64,000 nucleotides of DNA from Pictodentalium vernedei. Lineage: Eukaryota > Mollusca > Scaphopoda > Dentaliida > Dentaliidae. The translations under genes and the position numbers were made by a program. A model generated the notes under the pieces. The model was given only the letters and a program-made list of their open reading frames with translations, was not told where the DNA came from and searched no databases. This document shows, piece after piece, positions 9,887-21,644 of the stretch (position 1 is the stretch's first letter; every line of letters starts with the position of its first letter). The stretch lies in assembly GCA_031216915.1 (NCBI GenBank), contig CM062295.1, forward strand, positions 182,852,927-182,916,926. The letters are read 5' to 3'.

Positions 9887-11949
9887 CAACAATACACCTG
9901 ACATTGTAGCCTAAATATCAACCTAGAGAACTGATTTAAACAAGTTGCATTTGCTCCTCCTAAGAAAAGCTTATACCAAATTCCAAAGATTCTAACCAGT
10001 GGATCTAAAAAAAAAAATGATTTTTAAAGAATATTCCTTATGTTGAACTAAGTTATACTTTGGGCTCCCACAGGGAGCCCATATATGAACCCAGGGACTT
10101 GGCTTTAACAACCCCCCCCCCCCCCCTCCCAAGGATGCTGCACACCAAATACCAAAACATTCCGACTGCTGGATCTGAAGAAGAAGATTTTTAAAGATTT
10201 TTAAAGAAAATTCCTCATTTTAAACTAAGTTACACTTCGAGCTCCCACAGTGAGCCCAAATATGGACCATTTTGAACTAAGTTGTCATTCGGGCTCCCAT
10301 AGTGAGTCCAAATATTAACCAAGGGACTTGTTTTAAAGATTTTTAAAGAAAATTCCTCATTTTAAACTAAGTTACAATTCGAGCTCCCACAGTGAGCCCA
10401 AATATGGACCATTTTGAACTAAGTTGTCATTCGGGCTCCCATAGTGAGCCCAAATATTAACCAAGGGACTTGGCTTGAACAAACTTGAATCTCATCCCCT
10501 AAGGTTGTTGCATGCTAAATATCAAAACATTCCGATTGCTGATTCTGAAGAAGATTTTTAAAGAAAAATTCCTCATATTGACTAAATTTTAATTTGGGCT
10601 CCCATATGGAGCCCAAATATGGACCCAGGGGCATGGCTTAAACAAACTTGAATCTCTCCATCCCCCCCCCCCCCAGGATGCTACACACCACATATCAAAA
10701 GAATCCAACTGCTGAATCTGAAGAAGATGATTTTTAAAGAAAATTCCTCATTTTGAACTAAGTTATCATTCGGAGACCCACAGTGAGCACAAATATGGAC
10801 CTAGGGACATGGCTTGAACAAACTTGAATCTCACCCCCTAAGCATGCTGCATACCCAATATCAAAAGATTCTGCCTGCTGGTTCATGAGAAGATAATTTT
10901 CAAAGAAATTTGCCTGAAATGCACTAAGTTCAAATTTGGGCTCCTATACTGAGCCCAACTATGAACCCAGGGGTACGATTTGAACAAACTTGAATCAGAT
11001 CCACCCCACAAGGTTGCATACCAAATATCAAAAGATTCTGCCTGCTGGATCTTGAGAAGAAGATTTTTTAAGAAATTTGCCTGAAATGCACTAAGTTCGA
11101 ATTCGGGCTTCTACACTGAGCCCAAATATGAATCCAGGGGGCCAATTTGAACAAACTTGAATCAGATCCACCCTACAATGCAGCATACCAAATATCAAAA
11201 GATTCTGCATGCTGGATCTGGAGAAGACGATTTTTTAATGTTTTTCCCATTGCCTATAGTGTTAAAAAGTGCTGACTCAGCACTTTTTCAAAGTCCCGAA
11301 ACTGTACCCTATAATAAAACCGATGGAAATTGTTTTTTACCAATCCTTTCTGTTGGTCCAAAGGAAGCTTCACACCAAATAAAAATTCTCAGTGCTGTGC
11401 AGTTTTGGAGATAAGGGTGTTTTAATTTTTTCCTATTTTTAGCTCCTGCAGTTCCCACAGGGCTACGGGGAAAAAAAAATTGGCATAAATTAGGTACTTA
11501 TGACCCAATAAGCCCTCACATAAAATTTGGTTCAAATCAGCCTCTCTGTTCGGAAAATAGAAATTTTGGGCGGGGCCAAAAATTTTGCCCCTCCCATTAC
11601 AACACCAAATATAGCCCATCAAACTTCTCTTGAACAAATCTGAGTCTACACCTTAAAAGGAAGCTGCATACCATATATCAAGTCTGTGCTATTGCTGGTT
11701 CATGAGAAGATTTTCAAGGATGCTGGTGCCCCTTGGGGGCATGGCACCACCCAGGAGGAGGGTCAACTTCATTTGAACAAATCTGAATTGGCATTAGGTA
11801 ATAAACATTTAACCAACATTTGAATGAAATTGGGCTAGTGGTTTTGGAGGAGAAGTTGATAATGTAAAGTTAATGCCAGACGACGACGGACGATAGACAA
11901 AATGTGATCAGTAAAGCTCCCACTGAGCTTCGCTCAGGTGAGCTAAAAA
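9887..11949 (+). mobile_element. Pearl-like family B element, 5' end worn
   Basis: CACCTGACATTGTAGCC at the start matches the 5' region of the copy at 38141, but the usual 5' hairpin is lost. About eight core units of 150-180 bases follow, including a recent direct duplication (about 10195-10335 and 10338-10475). The right arm runs from about 11260. A short GACGACGACGGACGAT microsatellite precedes the terminal hairpin, in which AGCTCCCACTGAGC pairs with GCTCAGGTGAGCT. The element ends in TAAAAA at 11949. It is non-coding. Confidence 0.8.
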
Positions 11950-12231
11950 GAGATTCAGAAACTTTCAAGGCTTTGTGAAAACCCTGTTGGGGTGTGTGAG
12001 GTTTGTAGGGGTCTTTTTACAAATTTTCTATTTTTGTAAACTTTTTTGGAAATTGTATAACATTTTGTTTAGCAAATACACATGAACAAAAAAGTTTCCT
12101 GTCTTATTCCACTGATGGCAGATAGACAAGGAGAAATAAAAAAAAAAAATTTGTTAACTTCTCTTTCCAAGGATGCATTTTTTCTGTACAATATTTAAAA
12201 TAGTATGTTTAGTATAACTACATTGACTTAC
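11950..12231 (-). other. Intron sequence after the PLC gamma exon
   Basis: AT-rich with no open frame. On the minus strand it begins with the splice donor GTAAGT at 12226-12231. The next exon of the gene was not found in the window. Confidence 0.6.
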
Positions 12232-12339
12232 TTCCTGTTCAGAAAAATCTAAACCCGCTGCTTCTCTGACTGTGTCATCCAGAAATGACATCATTATTTC
12301 TTTGACTCTGGCTTTTGAATTTGCCTCTTCGGGTAGATC
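12232..12339 (-). CDS. plcg: Phospholipase C gamma homologue, internal exon (36 codons)
   Basis: On the minus strand an open segment of exactly 36 codons begins after an AG acceptor (TTTGTATTGATAG) and ends before GTAAGT. It reads DLPEEANSKARVKEIMMSFL, then DDTVREAAGLDFSEQE. PLC gamma hydrolyses PIP2 to diacylglycerol and IP3 downstream of tyrosine kinases. From memory, the EF-hand-to-catalytic-X linker of animal PLC gamma has the same pattern: an F..FL helix, then QEF.LSFL, then D..RE, then a hydrophobic stretch before FLFSK. Both ends are in phase 0 and join in frame to the exon at 37695-37740. The identity is by eye only. It could be another PLC class, but the MSFLxDxxRE pattern favours gamma. 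Confidence 0.75.
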
Positions 12340-12690
12340 CTATCAATACAAATAGAAATGTGATAAAGCACTTGAATTTCTACAAAGACTAAACTCCTCT
12401 CAACACACAATATAGTAAATAAGAATTCAACAAAGAGAGGATTTTTATGAACTTGAATAAAACTCTGAGAGGAAAATTTTCATAAAGTGTATTTGTCATT
12501 ATACTGAGTAAAGGGTACTGCATAAACGCAGTTTACCAAGAAGGAAAAAAAGCTATAAAAATGTCTTGCAACTCGAAACAGCCAAGAAACTGGTTTTTCC
12601 ATCAACATATTAACCTCTACCTAACACAAGTAAAAAGCATAGGCCCCCCACAAAGTAAATGTATTTCTCGGGCCATTTTTTGTAAAATTG
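12340..12690. other. Intron sequence, no gene
   Basis: AT-rich. The open frame at 12561-12797 has no splice context or recognisable motif and overlaps the start of a dispersed repeat. Confidence 0.5.
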
Positions 12691-12960
12691 CATGTGGATG
12701 GGTGGGCAGTTTATTTTTTTCTTTTTGTAATTATTTCTTTGCCACAAAAAGTTCATGTTCTTGGTTAGTTTTATGTTTTAGGCATCATAATCTATAGAAT
12801 AGCATGGGTGGTAGTGTATTTTGGATCTTGAATGTAATAAGGCTCTGCAATGCTAAAGCACTGCAAGTCTTGTTGCACTCAAGGGACAAATTTATCAATT
12901 TTATTAACTTAGGTACAATATCGGACATAAATGCAGGAGGGCCTGAGAAACAGATTTTTA
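12691..12960 (-). repeat. Dispersed hairpin repeat, reverse copy
   Basis: This is the reverse complement of the repeat at 28270-28465. It includes TTTCTTTGCCA, AAGTTCATGTTCTTGGTTAG and the CACTCAAGGGACAAATTTATC end of the hairpin. It contains ATTTCTT at 12733-12739, the unoccupied counterpart of the site that DIRS-2 entered elsewhere. The overlapping open frames are not genes. Confidence 0.75.
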
Positions 12961-13512
12961 ATGTTTCTAGGCCATATCTGCACAAAAATCTGACTGAATA
13001 TCTAATTATTTTTTGCATCAAATTCAAGTTCACTCAGAGCATAACAGGTCTCACTCACGTCATCGAAAGTCACTGATGGGAGGAGGTATATGTGTTAACT
13101 GAATTGAAGCCATCTTGAGAGGGGCAGATTGAGTTGTGACAATTTTTGCTAACAATTTACCAATCCAGTTGTATAGAGATCAGTGCTCAGAACCTGCAAA
13201 ATGAATAAAGATGAGGGATACTTACAAAAGCATTTCCCAAAGTAAATGCCATCGATTAAGTAAAATCAAAGATGGCTGCACTGATAGTCCATCTTTCATC
13301 GAGACATGGTGACACTCAATTTCTCATATAGAGTTCCTACTGGTATTAGTTAATCAAATTCAAACACTATTTAAGCACTTTTCAATGACTCTGACAATGA
13401 TTTCAAGGACTATTGGACTATTATAATTTTTGTATCAACTTACATTATCATGAACAACACAAAGAATTTCAGCATTGAGAACCTAAATTTTTGGAAAATC
13501 CAACTAGCTTAA

Positions 13513-13745
13513 CCCTTTACCTAACATGAAAAGAAGATGACACTTGCAAACAAAAATCTTGAATAACTAATTTTTTTCATTTTTTGTCTCAAAAACATAG
13601 GTTATGACTCCTTATTGCAATGAACTCAACCATCTAGTTCCAAAGAGGGGTCATTATCTATGGTTCTGAGACAAAAAATGAAAATTAATTAGAGATTTTT
13701 TAGAATAGCGTTGGCCGGTTTTGGCCGTTACGTTGGGTAAAGGGT
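13513..13745. mobile_element. piggyBac-type MITE, copy 1
   Basis: It starts TTAA then CCCTTTACCTAAC and ends ACGTTGGGTAAAGGG. The right target site has drifted to TAAA. The interior shares TTTTTTCATTTTTTGTCTC and CATAGGTTATGAC with copies 2 and 3, followed by the inverted counterpart. The foldback core is more worn than in copies 2 and 3, so this is probably the oldest copy. Confidence 0.8.
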
Positions 13746-13874
13746 AAATGTATATCATCTCTTAAGTGAAACAAAACAATTATTAATTAAGAAAGTATTG
13801 CTGAACTAAGGCACCCCTTGCTGGTAGCATGGGATCTTTTAAAAAAAATGTTCATGTTCTAAATCACTGTTGAA

Positions 13875-15452
13875 ACAAGAGGCCCCAAGGGGGCCTTAAT
13901 CACTCCCCTGATAAAGTGGTTCAAAGAAGATCACATTCAGTTAGTCATGGTTAATGAACACTACAGAGGAATGAAGTCATGAAATTATTCATAACTCTAG
14001 TATCAATGTGAGATGATTATTATCAAAGGTCTTCCTGACTGCTTCCAATTCTATCAGCTGTAGACCAGCACTGTCAAACTTCCAAGGGTTATTATGACAC
14101 TGCCTATCCCCCCATCCCCCAAAGAGAGCCCAAATTTTAAGGCAGGGACTCGAATCGAACAAACCTGAATCTGATCTTCCCAGATATGTTATATACCAAA
14201 TATGAAAAGATTCTGATTGGCGGTTCTGGAGAAAACATTTTTTGAAGAAAATCCCTCAAATCCCCCCCCCCCCTCCTCCTCCCCCCCCCCCCCCCCCAAG
14301 AGATATTGTATACCAAATATAAAAAAAATTCTAATTGATGGTTCTGGAGAATAAGATTTTTAAAGAAATTCCCTTATATTGCTTAAACTTTGGGCTGCAA
14401 AAGGGAGCCCAAATATTAACCCAGGGGCCTGATATGAACAAACGTGAATCTGACCCTCCTAGAGATGCAGTATACCAAATATGAAAGGATTCTGACTGGT
14501 GGATCTGAAGAAGATTTTTAAAGAAATTTTCCTGTATTGCACTAAGGTAAAATTCAAGTCCCCATAGAGAGCCCAGGTATTAATCCAGGAACTTGATTTG
14601 AACAAACTTGAATCTGACCTGCCTTGAGATTTGACTGATGGATCTGAAGAAGATTTTTAAAGAAATTTCCTCATATTGAAGAAGATTTTTAAAGAAATGT
14701 CCTCATATTGCCCTAAGTTAAGATTTGGGCTCCAGTATTGGATGTTGTAGGACAAATATCAAAAGAATCTGACTGGTGGATCTGAAGAAGAAGATTTTTA
14801 GAGATTATTTTTTTGATGCCCCCCCCCTCACCCCACAGAAAACCCTGTCACAACCGATGGAATTTTTTTTATTATTCGATTCTACTGGTCCTAAGGATGC
14901 TTCATACCGAAAAACAGTTCTCTGTTCCATTTGGTTTGGGAAATATGGGCGTTTTGAAAATATTTTATATTTTTAGCTCCTGGGGTTCCCATGAATCAAG
15001 TGCTTATGACCCAATAATACCACATACTGAATTTCATGAACAATCAGTTCAGAAAATAGAAATTTTGGGTGGGGGCCAAATATCTTGCCCTCCCATTACA
15101 AAGACAAATATTGCTCCACAAACTTTGTTTGAACAAGTTGATTCTGCACCTCAGAATGAAGATCCATATCATATATCAAGTCATTGTAACCACAGGTTCA
15201 TCAGAAGAAGATTTTTCTAGAATTTTGGAGCATTTTCCCCCACCCCCTTCCTATGGAGCGCAGCAACTTTATTTGAACAAAATTGAATTGACATTTGATA
15301 AAGACCATGCATGTCAAATTTGGTTCAATTTGGCCCAGGAGTTTAGGAGAAGTCGATAATGTAAAGTTCATGATGGATGGCAGGATGGACAGACGATGGA
15401 CAGAAAGTGACCACTTGAGCTCCCCTTGACATTCAGTCAGGTAAGCTAAAAA
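13875..15452 (+). mobile_element. Pearl-like family B element, complete ends
   Basis: The 5' end is CAAGAGGCCCCAAGGGGGCC, a hairpin pairing GGCCCC with GGGGCC, followed by CACTCCCCTG, a worn GCTCACC motif. The core array runs 14100-14800, with C-rich homopolymers near 14262-14300. The right arm has the fixed FAMILY B phrases, then an eroded GATGGACAGACGATGGACAG microsatellite at 15373-15402. The end is TCAGGTAAGCTAAAAA near 15452. Open frames on both strands in the right arm recur in other copies only as fragments, so no protein is claimed. Confidence 0.8.
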
Positions 15453-16318
15453 TATTTGGCACTCTACCTGTTTAGGGAAGTGGACTGTAAATTGTCTCAT
15501 TAACTCTAGACAGAAATGCAAAATGGCCACCAGCGACCATTTTTTGAGCTCGTTGTTGAAACTTAATAGTTCCCATCCATGTGTCACTCAGAACTTGCAT
15601 ATGGAATTACACACTGATCAAACGAGGGATACAGATTGTAGTGTGTTTCAAAGGAGATCCAAATGAATAAGAGGACCCACCCCCCTTAACCCAATACTGC
15701 AGTCAAAATTAAGTTGCCCCCATTAAAATATAATTAACTGGTATATTGCTAAATTGTTTTTCAATGGTGATTTGTGTAACATGACAATTTGTCTCAAAGA
15801 TACCACTCTACCAGCAAGGTGAGCATTGGTGGTTCAGCACTATTTTATTCCTAATTGATTTATTACAATTTACTGCAGACTGCCTGTTGGTTATATCCAA
15901 TAAATTATTACAAAGCAATTTTATAAAATCATTCTTTTTTCTTCTGCCAAGAAAACAACAGCCTTATGCATATGATGTAAAGCCACTAAACGTTGCTTTC
16001 AGCACTTTTCAATAAAGCCATGATAGTGGCTTCTGGCACTCAACCAATTAATCTGGCAATGGTTTCTTGTCAAGTCTTGGCTACCTACATATACACCACT
16101 ACACTCACAGACTAAGCCAACATACACCGACTAAGCATAGGCATTGCACAAGGTTAGTTCACAGGTTGCCATATCACACACTACATGAAAATATACATGG
16201 ATTTAGGCTGTAAAAATCCACAGGGTTAGTTGACTACATGTTACATAGTGTGCAAGATTCAAGGAACTAATGGAAATACTTATACTGGATTGAGAAATTT
16301 TTTTTAAAGTGAATTCCA
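15453..16318. other. Non-coding spacer
   Basis: AT-rich sequence with no exon, hairpin pair or array that I can support. Confidence 0.5.
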
Positions 16319-18296
16319 ATGAAAGTGTCAATGACACTGTAGCTCAACTTGTCAAGACAGGTACATGTATAGTATGTGACACAGCAATGACAAACATCTA
16401 GGTAATGACCTGATAACAACGGTACATATAAAGTATTGTAACGGTCTGTACATAAATACTGACCGTAGCCTGTAACAAATGTATAGGTAAAGTATTGTAA
16501 AGGTGGGTGACAGTCAGATGCTAAACTAGAAAAGAAATCTTTGAGTCCCAGAGTGGGTATGACTGAACCCCAAAATATTTGTTCTCATAGCACAGTGACC
16601 CCAAAACACACTCATTCCTATCCCAAGGTGAAAACAAAGGTACCCAAGAAGTTTCGTGACAATCAGTTCATAAATACGAGCTGTATAGAAGTTGTGACAA
16701 AAAAACTGGTTGGACCTAATTTCGGTACAAAATGGCCACTGGCAGCTATCTTGGATTTTGGACCGCACTCATAAACACTCCTTCTTGTCCCAAGGTGATA
16801 ACAAAGGTACCCAAGAAGTTTTGTGAAGATCGGTTGACAAATACAGCCTCTAGCTCGAGCCGTATTGACATGTGCACTTACAGTGTATAAGTAGCACTAA
16901 ATAAATCAAAATTCATCTAATTTGCATAATTTCTGCACAAGAAAATAAACAGCTGCACCACAAGCGCATGATACGCCCGTTATTAATTACAAGAGGGCAC
17001 CACACAATATGAGTATACATGTGTACTTGTCAGGTTACATATACTTGCCACCAAAAAATCATGAAAATTGCTCAAAGTCCAACATGTGGAAAATTGCCTA
17101 TATTTTGATGAATAAAGTCCCATAACTCTGGAATGACAAATCGGACAGCGACACAAATCGAAAGGAAGATTCCTTCTATCAACATATACTTGCAACCAAA
17201 AAATCCTGAAAATTGCTCCAAGCATTTTCAAGTTACTGTTCGACATGTGAAAAATAAAGTCCCATAACTCTGGAATGACTAATCGAGCGGCGACACCAAC
17301 TGAAAGGGAGCTTCCTTCTATCAACATAAACCACCTACCAAAAAATCATGAAAATCTCTCGAAGCGTTCTCGAGTTATCGTACGACATGTAAAAAATCAA
17401 CAATTTTCTAAGTAATAAAGTCCCATAACTCTGGAATGACTAATCGAACGGCGACACTAAACGAAAGGGAGCTTCCCTCTATCGATATACATCACCTACC
17501 CAAAAATCACGAAAATCTCTCGAAGCGTTCTTGAGTTATCGTATGACATATGACCGGACAGACAGACGGACAGACGAACAGCAGTATACCATAATACAAC
17601 CCGTTTTTTCAAAACGGGTATATAAAAACCCGTACTCTATGTGATGTATTCCATTTTACTAAACATTCATACAAAAATTTATTCAAATCAGAACTTTCAT
17701 ACAGAAGTTCTGTACAAAAGACTGATTGCACTAATTTTGGTACAAAATGGTTGCTGGTGGGCATCTTGAATTTCGGACCACACCCAAAAACACTCGTTCT
17801 CACCCCACGGTGATAACAAAGGTACCCAAGAAGTTTCGTAAAGATCGGTTCATAAATGCGGCCTCTAACCCGAGCCGTATTGGCATTTGCACTGATAGTG
17901 CTGAAAGTAACACTAAATAAATCAAAGTTAGTCTAATTTGCATAATTTAAGCACGAGAAAAAACCCCGTATGACATGTAATGTATCTCATGGTTCTAAAC
18001 ATTCATACAAAAAAAATTATTCAAATTCTTCAAATCAGAGCTTTCATATGGAAGTTCTGTACAAAAAACAGATTTCTGCATCGTCGGTACAAAATGGCGG
18101 CTGGCAACCATCTTGAATTTCGGACCGCACCCAACAAAACTCGTTCTCGTCCCACAGTCATAACAAAGGTACCCAAGAAGTTTCGTAAAGATCGGTTCAT
18201 AAATACAGCCTCTAGTCCGAGCTGTATCCAATTGTTGACAGACGGACGGGCCATGACAAAAGCTCAAATTTAGCTTTGCCAAAGTTGAGCTAAAAA
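16319..18296 (+). mobile_element. Pearl-like family A element, carrying a family C insertion
   Basis: It starts ATGAAAGTGTCAATGACACT, whose AGTGTCA and TGACACT arms form a perfect hairpin, followed by the subterminal motif AGCTCAACTTG. The core units (about 340 bases) carry ACAAAATGGCxGCTGGCAGCC, AACACTCGTTCTC, GGTACCCAAGAAGTTTCGT and TTCATAAATACGGCCTCTA. A short GACAGACGGACGG microsatellite precedes the terminal hairpin, and the element ends AAAGTTGAGCTAAAAA. A family C element occupies 16946-17638. The many short frames on both strands are repeat shadows. Confidence 0.85.
16946..17638 (+). mobile_element. Family C pearl-like element nested in family A
   Basis: It starts TAAACAGCTGCACC and then ATACGCCCGTTATTAATTAC. 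Core units of about 130-150 bases share AAAGTCCCATAACTCTGGAA and ATCATGAAAATTGCTC. A GACAGACAGACGGACAGACG microsatellite follows. The terminal hairpin pairs CCCGTTTT with AAAACGGG, and the element ends TATATAAAAA. The uninterrupted host sequence (GAGAAAAA then CCCGTATTATATGTG) survives at about 59222-59245, which fixes both ends to within the A run. Confidence 0.85.
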
Positions 18297-18356
18297 TGAA
18301 AACATATTCTATTTTTAATTAATAGCTTGTTAGTCATGCTTTTGAGACAGAAGTAG

Positions 18357-18634
18357 AAATTTTATAGTAAATTTCCTTTCTTATTATACCTACCTCAATT
18401 GTTTACTACAGGCTTGCACTACAGTGGAAGAACCTAACTCGGATAAAATACTCTCTATTTTAATCTTTCCCAAGATTTGGGAAAGAAAAGTGGTGTAAAA
18501 ACACCACGAAAAAATAAGCCAAAACTGGGTCGAGCGCCATCGGCACACACCCAGTATGGGATGCTCTTCCATAGTACAAATCCACAACTACCGTAAAACA
18601 GTGTGCAATGCGTCAATTCGTCATTCTTTTGATT
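18357..18634. repeat. DIRS-1 left inverted terminal repeat
   Basis: It matches 24566-24820 in reverse complement (CAATTGTTTACTACAGGC, TCGGATAAAATACTCTC, AAACTGGGTCGAG). The outer tip differs: TTTTATAGTAAATTTCCTTT is present only on this side. Unequal tips are usual for DIRS elements. Confidence 0.9.
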
Positions 18635-18724
18635 CCGAACAACACAGGAGTTATGTGATCAGCGGGGAGGAAGGATTCTTACCCGAATAAGAAGACGGGA
18701 GGGCCGCCATGTAAACAATTTCAG

Positions 18725-18800
18725 TAGGTATAATAAGAAAGGAAATTTACTATAAAATTTATACTTCTTATCAACCTACCTCAATTGTTTACTACAGGCT
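18725..18800. repeat. DIRS-1 internal complementary region
   Basis: The first half is the reverse complement of the left tip (AGGTATAATAAGAAAGG onward). The second half is the reverse complement of the right tip (CTTCTTATCAACCTACC onward). The two meet at ATTTATACTTCTTATC. The present right end reads CATAAGAAA rather than the GATAAGAAG predicted by this junction, so the copy has drifted since insertion. Confidence 0.9.
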
Positions 18801-18889
18801 GAATAGACAAAAGGATGGAGGGAATCACATAACCAACCCACACATAACTCAATAGCACTGGGACAATGGACAGAGGAAGAGATCCCTAG

Positions 18890-19890
18890 GCCTTTCAAAC
18901 CATAGCATAACAAACATTAGAAAAGACAATGAAAGATGAGGCGTATGGTGAAGTGCGACGCACAGACAGAAAGGGCAGTAACAGCACAAAGCTGGAACTG
19001 ACCCTCAAAAAAGCTGAAAGGCTGGGATTGACAACAGCCTGAGCTGAAGAAAGAGGGCCCCAAGGTTCTCTGTCGGCTGCTGCAACTGTCGCAGATAAAA
19101 GGAGAATGTAGCATTTCTCCAGAAGGCTGCCAGTATAACATCCGTCATCCGACAACATGACAGAGTTATTAAAAGAGGAAGACAATGCACGAACCTCGTG
19201 GCAGAAAAAACAATTGGTAATACAATCATCAGTAGCTAGACGAGCGGAAGCTGCACGAATAGCAAGACAAATCCATCAAGAAATGGATGCAGGAGAGATA
19301 TTCATCCAGGATAAAGGCGCGAACGCCCCCCACCCCCAAGCCAAGCAGCGCCCAAGAAAGTGACCATCTTGGAGTAAACTGCAAAGTCCTAGGCTTTTTC
19401 AAGGAAAAGAGCTGAACAAGCTTGGAGAGGCAAGTATGAGTGTCGAAACAATGCGGTATCACATATGAAAAAATGTCTCCGAAGCATGGACATGTACCCA
19501 TTGCTGGAGACCCCCAGAAACAAACATATACCAGAAACTCCACAAGCGGTGCGATCGAAGGAGTGACAGAAGCAACAGAGTGATCGCACACCATCGACAG
19601 AAGAACCTTCCACTTAGCCACAGAGGCTAAACCAGTGGAGTGAGTGCCTCCTTGAAGAAGAAAAGCAACTCCACTGCGTGTCTCGAAAAACCACTACGGA
19701 GGAGACAGGACCCGATAAAAGACATGTGAGAAGGCACAATGAAGTCGAGTCAACGTGAAACCTCCTCGGGCGACTTTGGCAAAGAAAGTCGCGAGGTAGA
19801 GGGAGACATGCCGGAACCGCCACTAACAGAGAGCGGAGCAGATTGATCCACACCCACCGAGGCGACGGGTGTGATCGAAAGGATTCCACG
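18890..19890 (-). pseudogene. DIRS-1 tyrosine recombinase, internally deleted
   Basis: Minus-strand fragments match the DIRS-2 recombinase. The N-terminal part is in the frame at 19229-19621 (AKWKVL, KKPRTLQFTPRWSLSW). After RAFILDEY the sequence jumps to the region past the catalytic core, so the block with the first catalytic Arg (SASRVSELH in DIRS-2) is missing. The HxxR box survives as HEVRALSSS near 19170-19200, and the tyrosine region follows in shifted frames. The DIRS recombinase would integrate the circular DNA intermediate; this one cannot be active. Confidence 0.8.
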
Positions 19891-19899
19891 ACTGCAGGT

Positions 19900-20603
19900 T
19901 CATATCTGGGCGAGAACCTGAGGCGGAATCGGAACTGGTAGGAAGGCATAGCCGACAAGACCATCCCAAGGGAGGGCCAGAGCGTCCACGGCGAAAGCCA
20001 GAGCATCTGGACACAGGGACACGAAAGTGACCACCGGATGGTTCCAACGAGTCGCAAGAGATCGATGTAACCTGCCATGTGGAGCATCCATCTGGTGGAA
20101 ATGACTCTGCCCTGACGGGACAGGGAGTCGGCTAGGACATTCAGACGACTGGGAATGAGACGAACAGCCACCCCGGCGTGGACATCCTGAGCGAGCAGTA
20201 GAAGATCCCGAGCCAATTCGTACATTGGAACAGAGTGCGTGCCGCCCTGGTTCCGAATGTAAGCAACCACAGTCGAATGGTCGGACAACAGAAGGACCTG
20301 GTGATTCGACAGGTGAGGGATCCACTGCCTGAAACTCAGAAAAAGAGCAAGAAGCTCCTTCTGGTTGATGTGTAGAGCTGCATGATCCTGGTCCCACATC
20401 CCGTGAATGGAAAGAACTAGAGGATCCAACGTCGCACCCCATCTGAGATCGCTGGCATCTGCCGTCAGAACGCGATCCGACGTGGGTAAGTCCAACGGAA
20501 CACCCTGCGAAAGCCACAGGACAACCGCCCAGAGGAGAAGGTGAGGATAAAGATATTCTGGAACTGAAGCACCAGATCCAGAAAATCTACATTCGGCCTC
20601 CAA
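19900..20603 (-). pseudogene. DIRS-1 RNase H domain
   Basis: The minus-strand frame from 20603 carries the RNase H acidic set: D in LTADASDLRWGA, E in INQKELLALF, D in LLLSDHSTVVAYIRNQGG and D in NVLADSLSRQGR. It would remove the RNA strand during reverse transcription. After RQGRVISTRWMLH the family's conserved tail continues in the frame at 19900-20517 (PDALAFAVDALALPWDGL), so a frameshift splits the domain near 20080. The frame upstream of MEAECRF is also shifted relative to the reverse transcriptase. The domain keeps its catalytic residues but lies in a broken gene. Confidence 0.85.
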
Positions 20604-20746
20604 CGACTGAGAGGTCTGACATGCAGCCGACCTAGAGGAATGAGATCCGTCACCGAACAGCAGAGACCGATTAGCCGGAGAATACTCTGAGCCGTCGCGG
20701 ATGTGGACTGGGACAGAGTCAGAGCAAAAGCTGAGAGAATCACAGC

Positions 20747-21610
20747 CTAGTCCTGGGGAACCGCCACCAAACTGAATTGTGTGCGGAAAGCCATCCCCAG
20801 ATGATAAAACAACTGAGAAGGGACCAGGTCCGACTTCTCCACGTTGACTCTGAAACCTAGCGATGTGAGCAAGCTCAACAGAGTGGCGACATCCGACTCC
20901 AGTAAGGCAGCATTGGAATGCCCCTGGAGGATATCATCCAGATATGCCGAAGTAGTCACCCTGGACTGTGTGCGATGGAAAGCTATCACATGCGACATCA
21001 GTCTGGTGAAGGCCCAAGGACCCAGGTTGAGGCCGAAAGGCATGGCCTTGAACTGGTAAACTCGCCCCAGAAAAACGAACCTGAGATACTTCCGTAACGC
21101 CCAATGAATCAGAACGCTAAAGTAAGCGTCTCGCAGGTCGAAGCTGGAAGTGAAATCTCCCTGGTGAATTGAACGGAGGACCGACCTGAAAATCTCCATG
21201 CTGAACTTGGGAGCAATGATAGACTCGTTCAGGAAACTCAGATCGATAACCGGTCGGAGTCAGCCATCCTTCTTCGGCACCAAGAACAGGCGGGAATAGA
21301 AACCCACTGACCTAATGTTCTTGATGACCTCAATCGCCCCCTTTGTCAGGAGACTGTCTATCTCCATGGACAAAAGTTCCCGATGTAAAATGTTTGAAGG
21401 AACTGTGGTTGGAAGAGGCACCCTGGTCACAGTGGGGTGCCTTCGGAAGGATATTCGCAGCCCGGACCGAACAACATCTAACACCCAAGGATCGGATGTG
21501 ATGGTGGCCCAACGGTCTGCGAACTCTGCTATCCTTCCTCCAACCTGGGATGAGTCGAGGTGAGGACCTTCATTTCGAACCCCGACGAGGCTCGTGAGAG
21601 GAGAAAACAC
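20747..21610 (-). pseudogene. DIRS-1 reverse transcriptase with an internal stop
   Basis: The first fragment (21610-21260) holds the entry region through LFLVPKKDG. A TGA stop follows where DIRS-2 has Arg (a CGA to TGA change). The frame resumes at 21199 with DLRDAYFSVLIH (the first catalytic Asp), YQFKAMPFGLNLGPWAF and the intact active-site box SAYLDDILQ. The motif order is that of DIRS reverse transcriptases. The active site is intact, but the stop breaks the frame. Confidence 0.85.
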
Positions 21611-21644
21611 CTCCTCTACTGAATGAAGAATCCTGGGACTTTCC

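Noticed and set aside
19900..20517. A 205-codon frame and similar overlapping frames in the DIRS elements
   Set aside because: Most are the wrong frame of RT, RNase H or Gag. Only the tail that continues the RNase H region was used as evidence.
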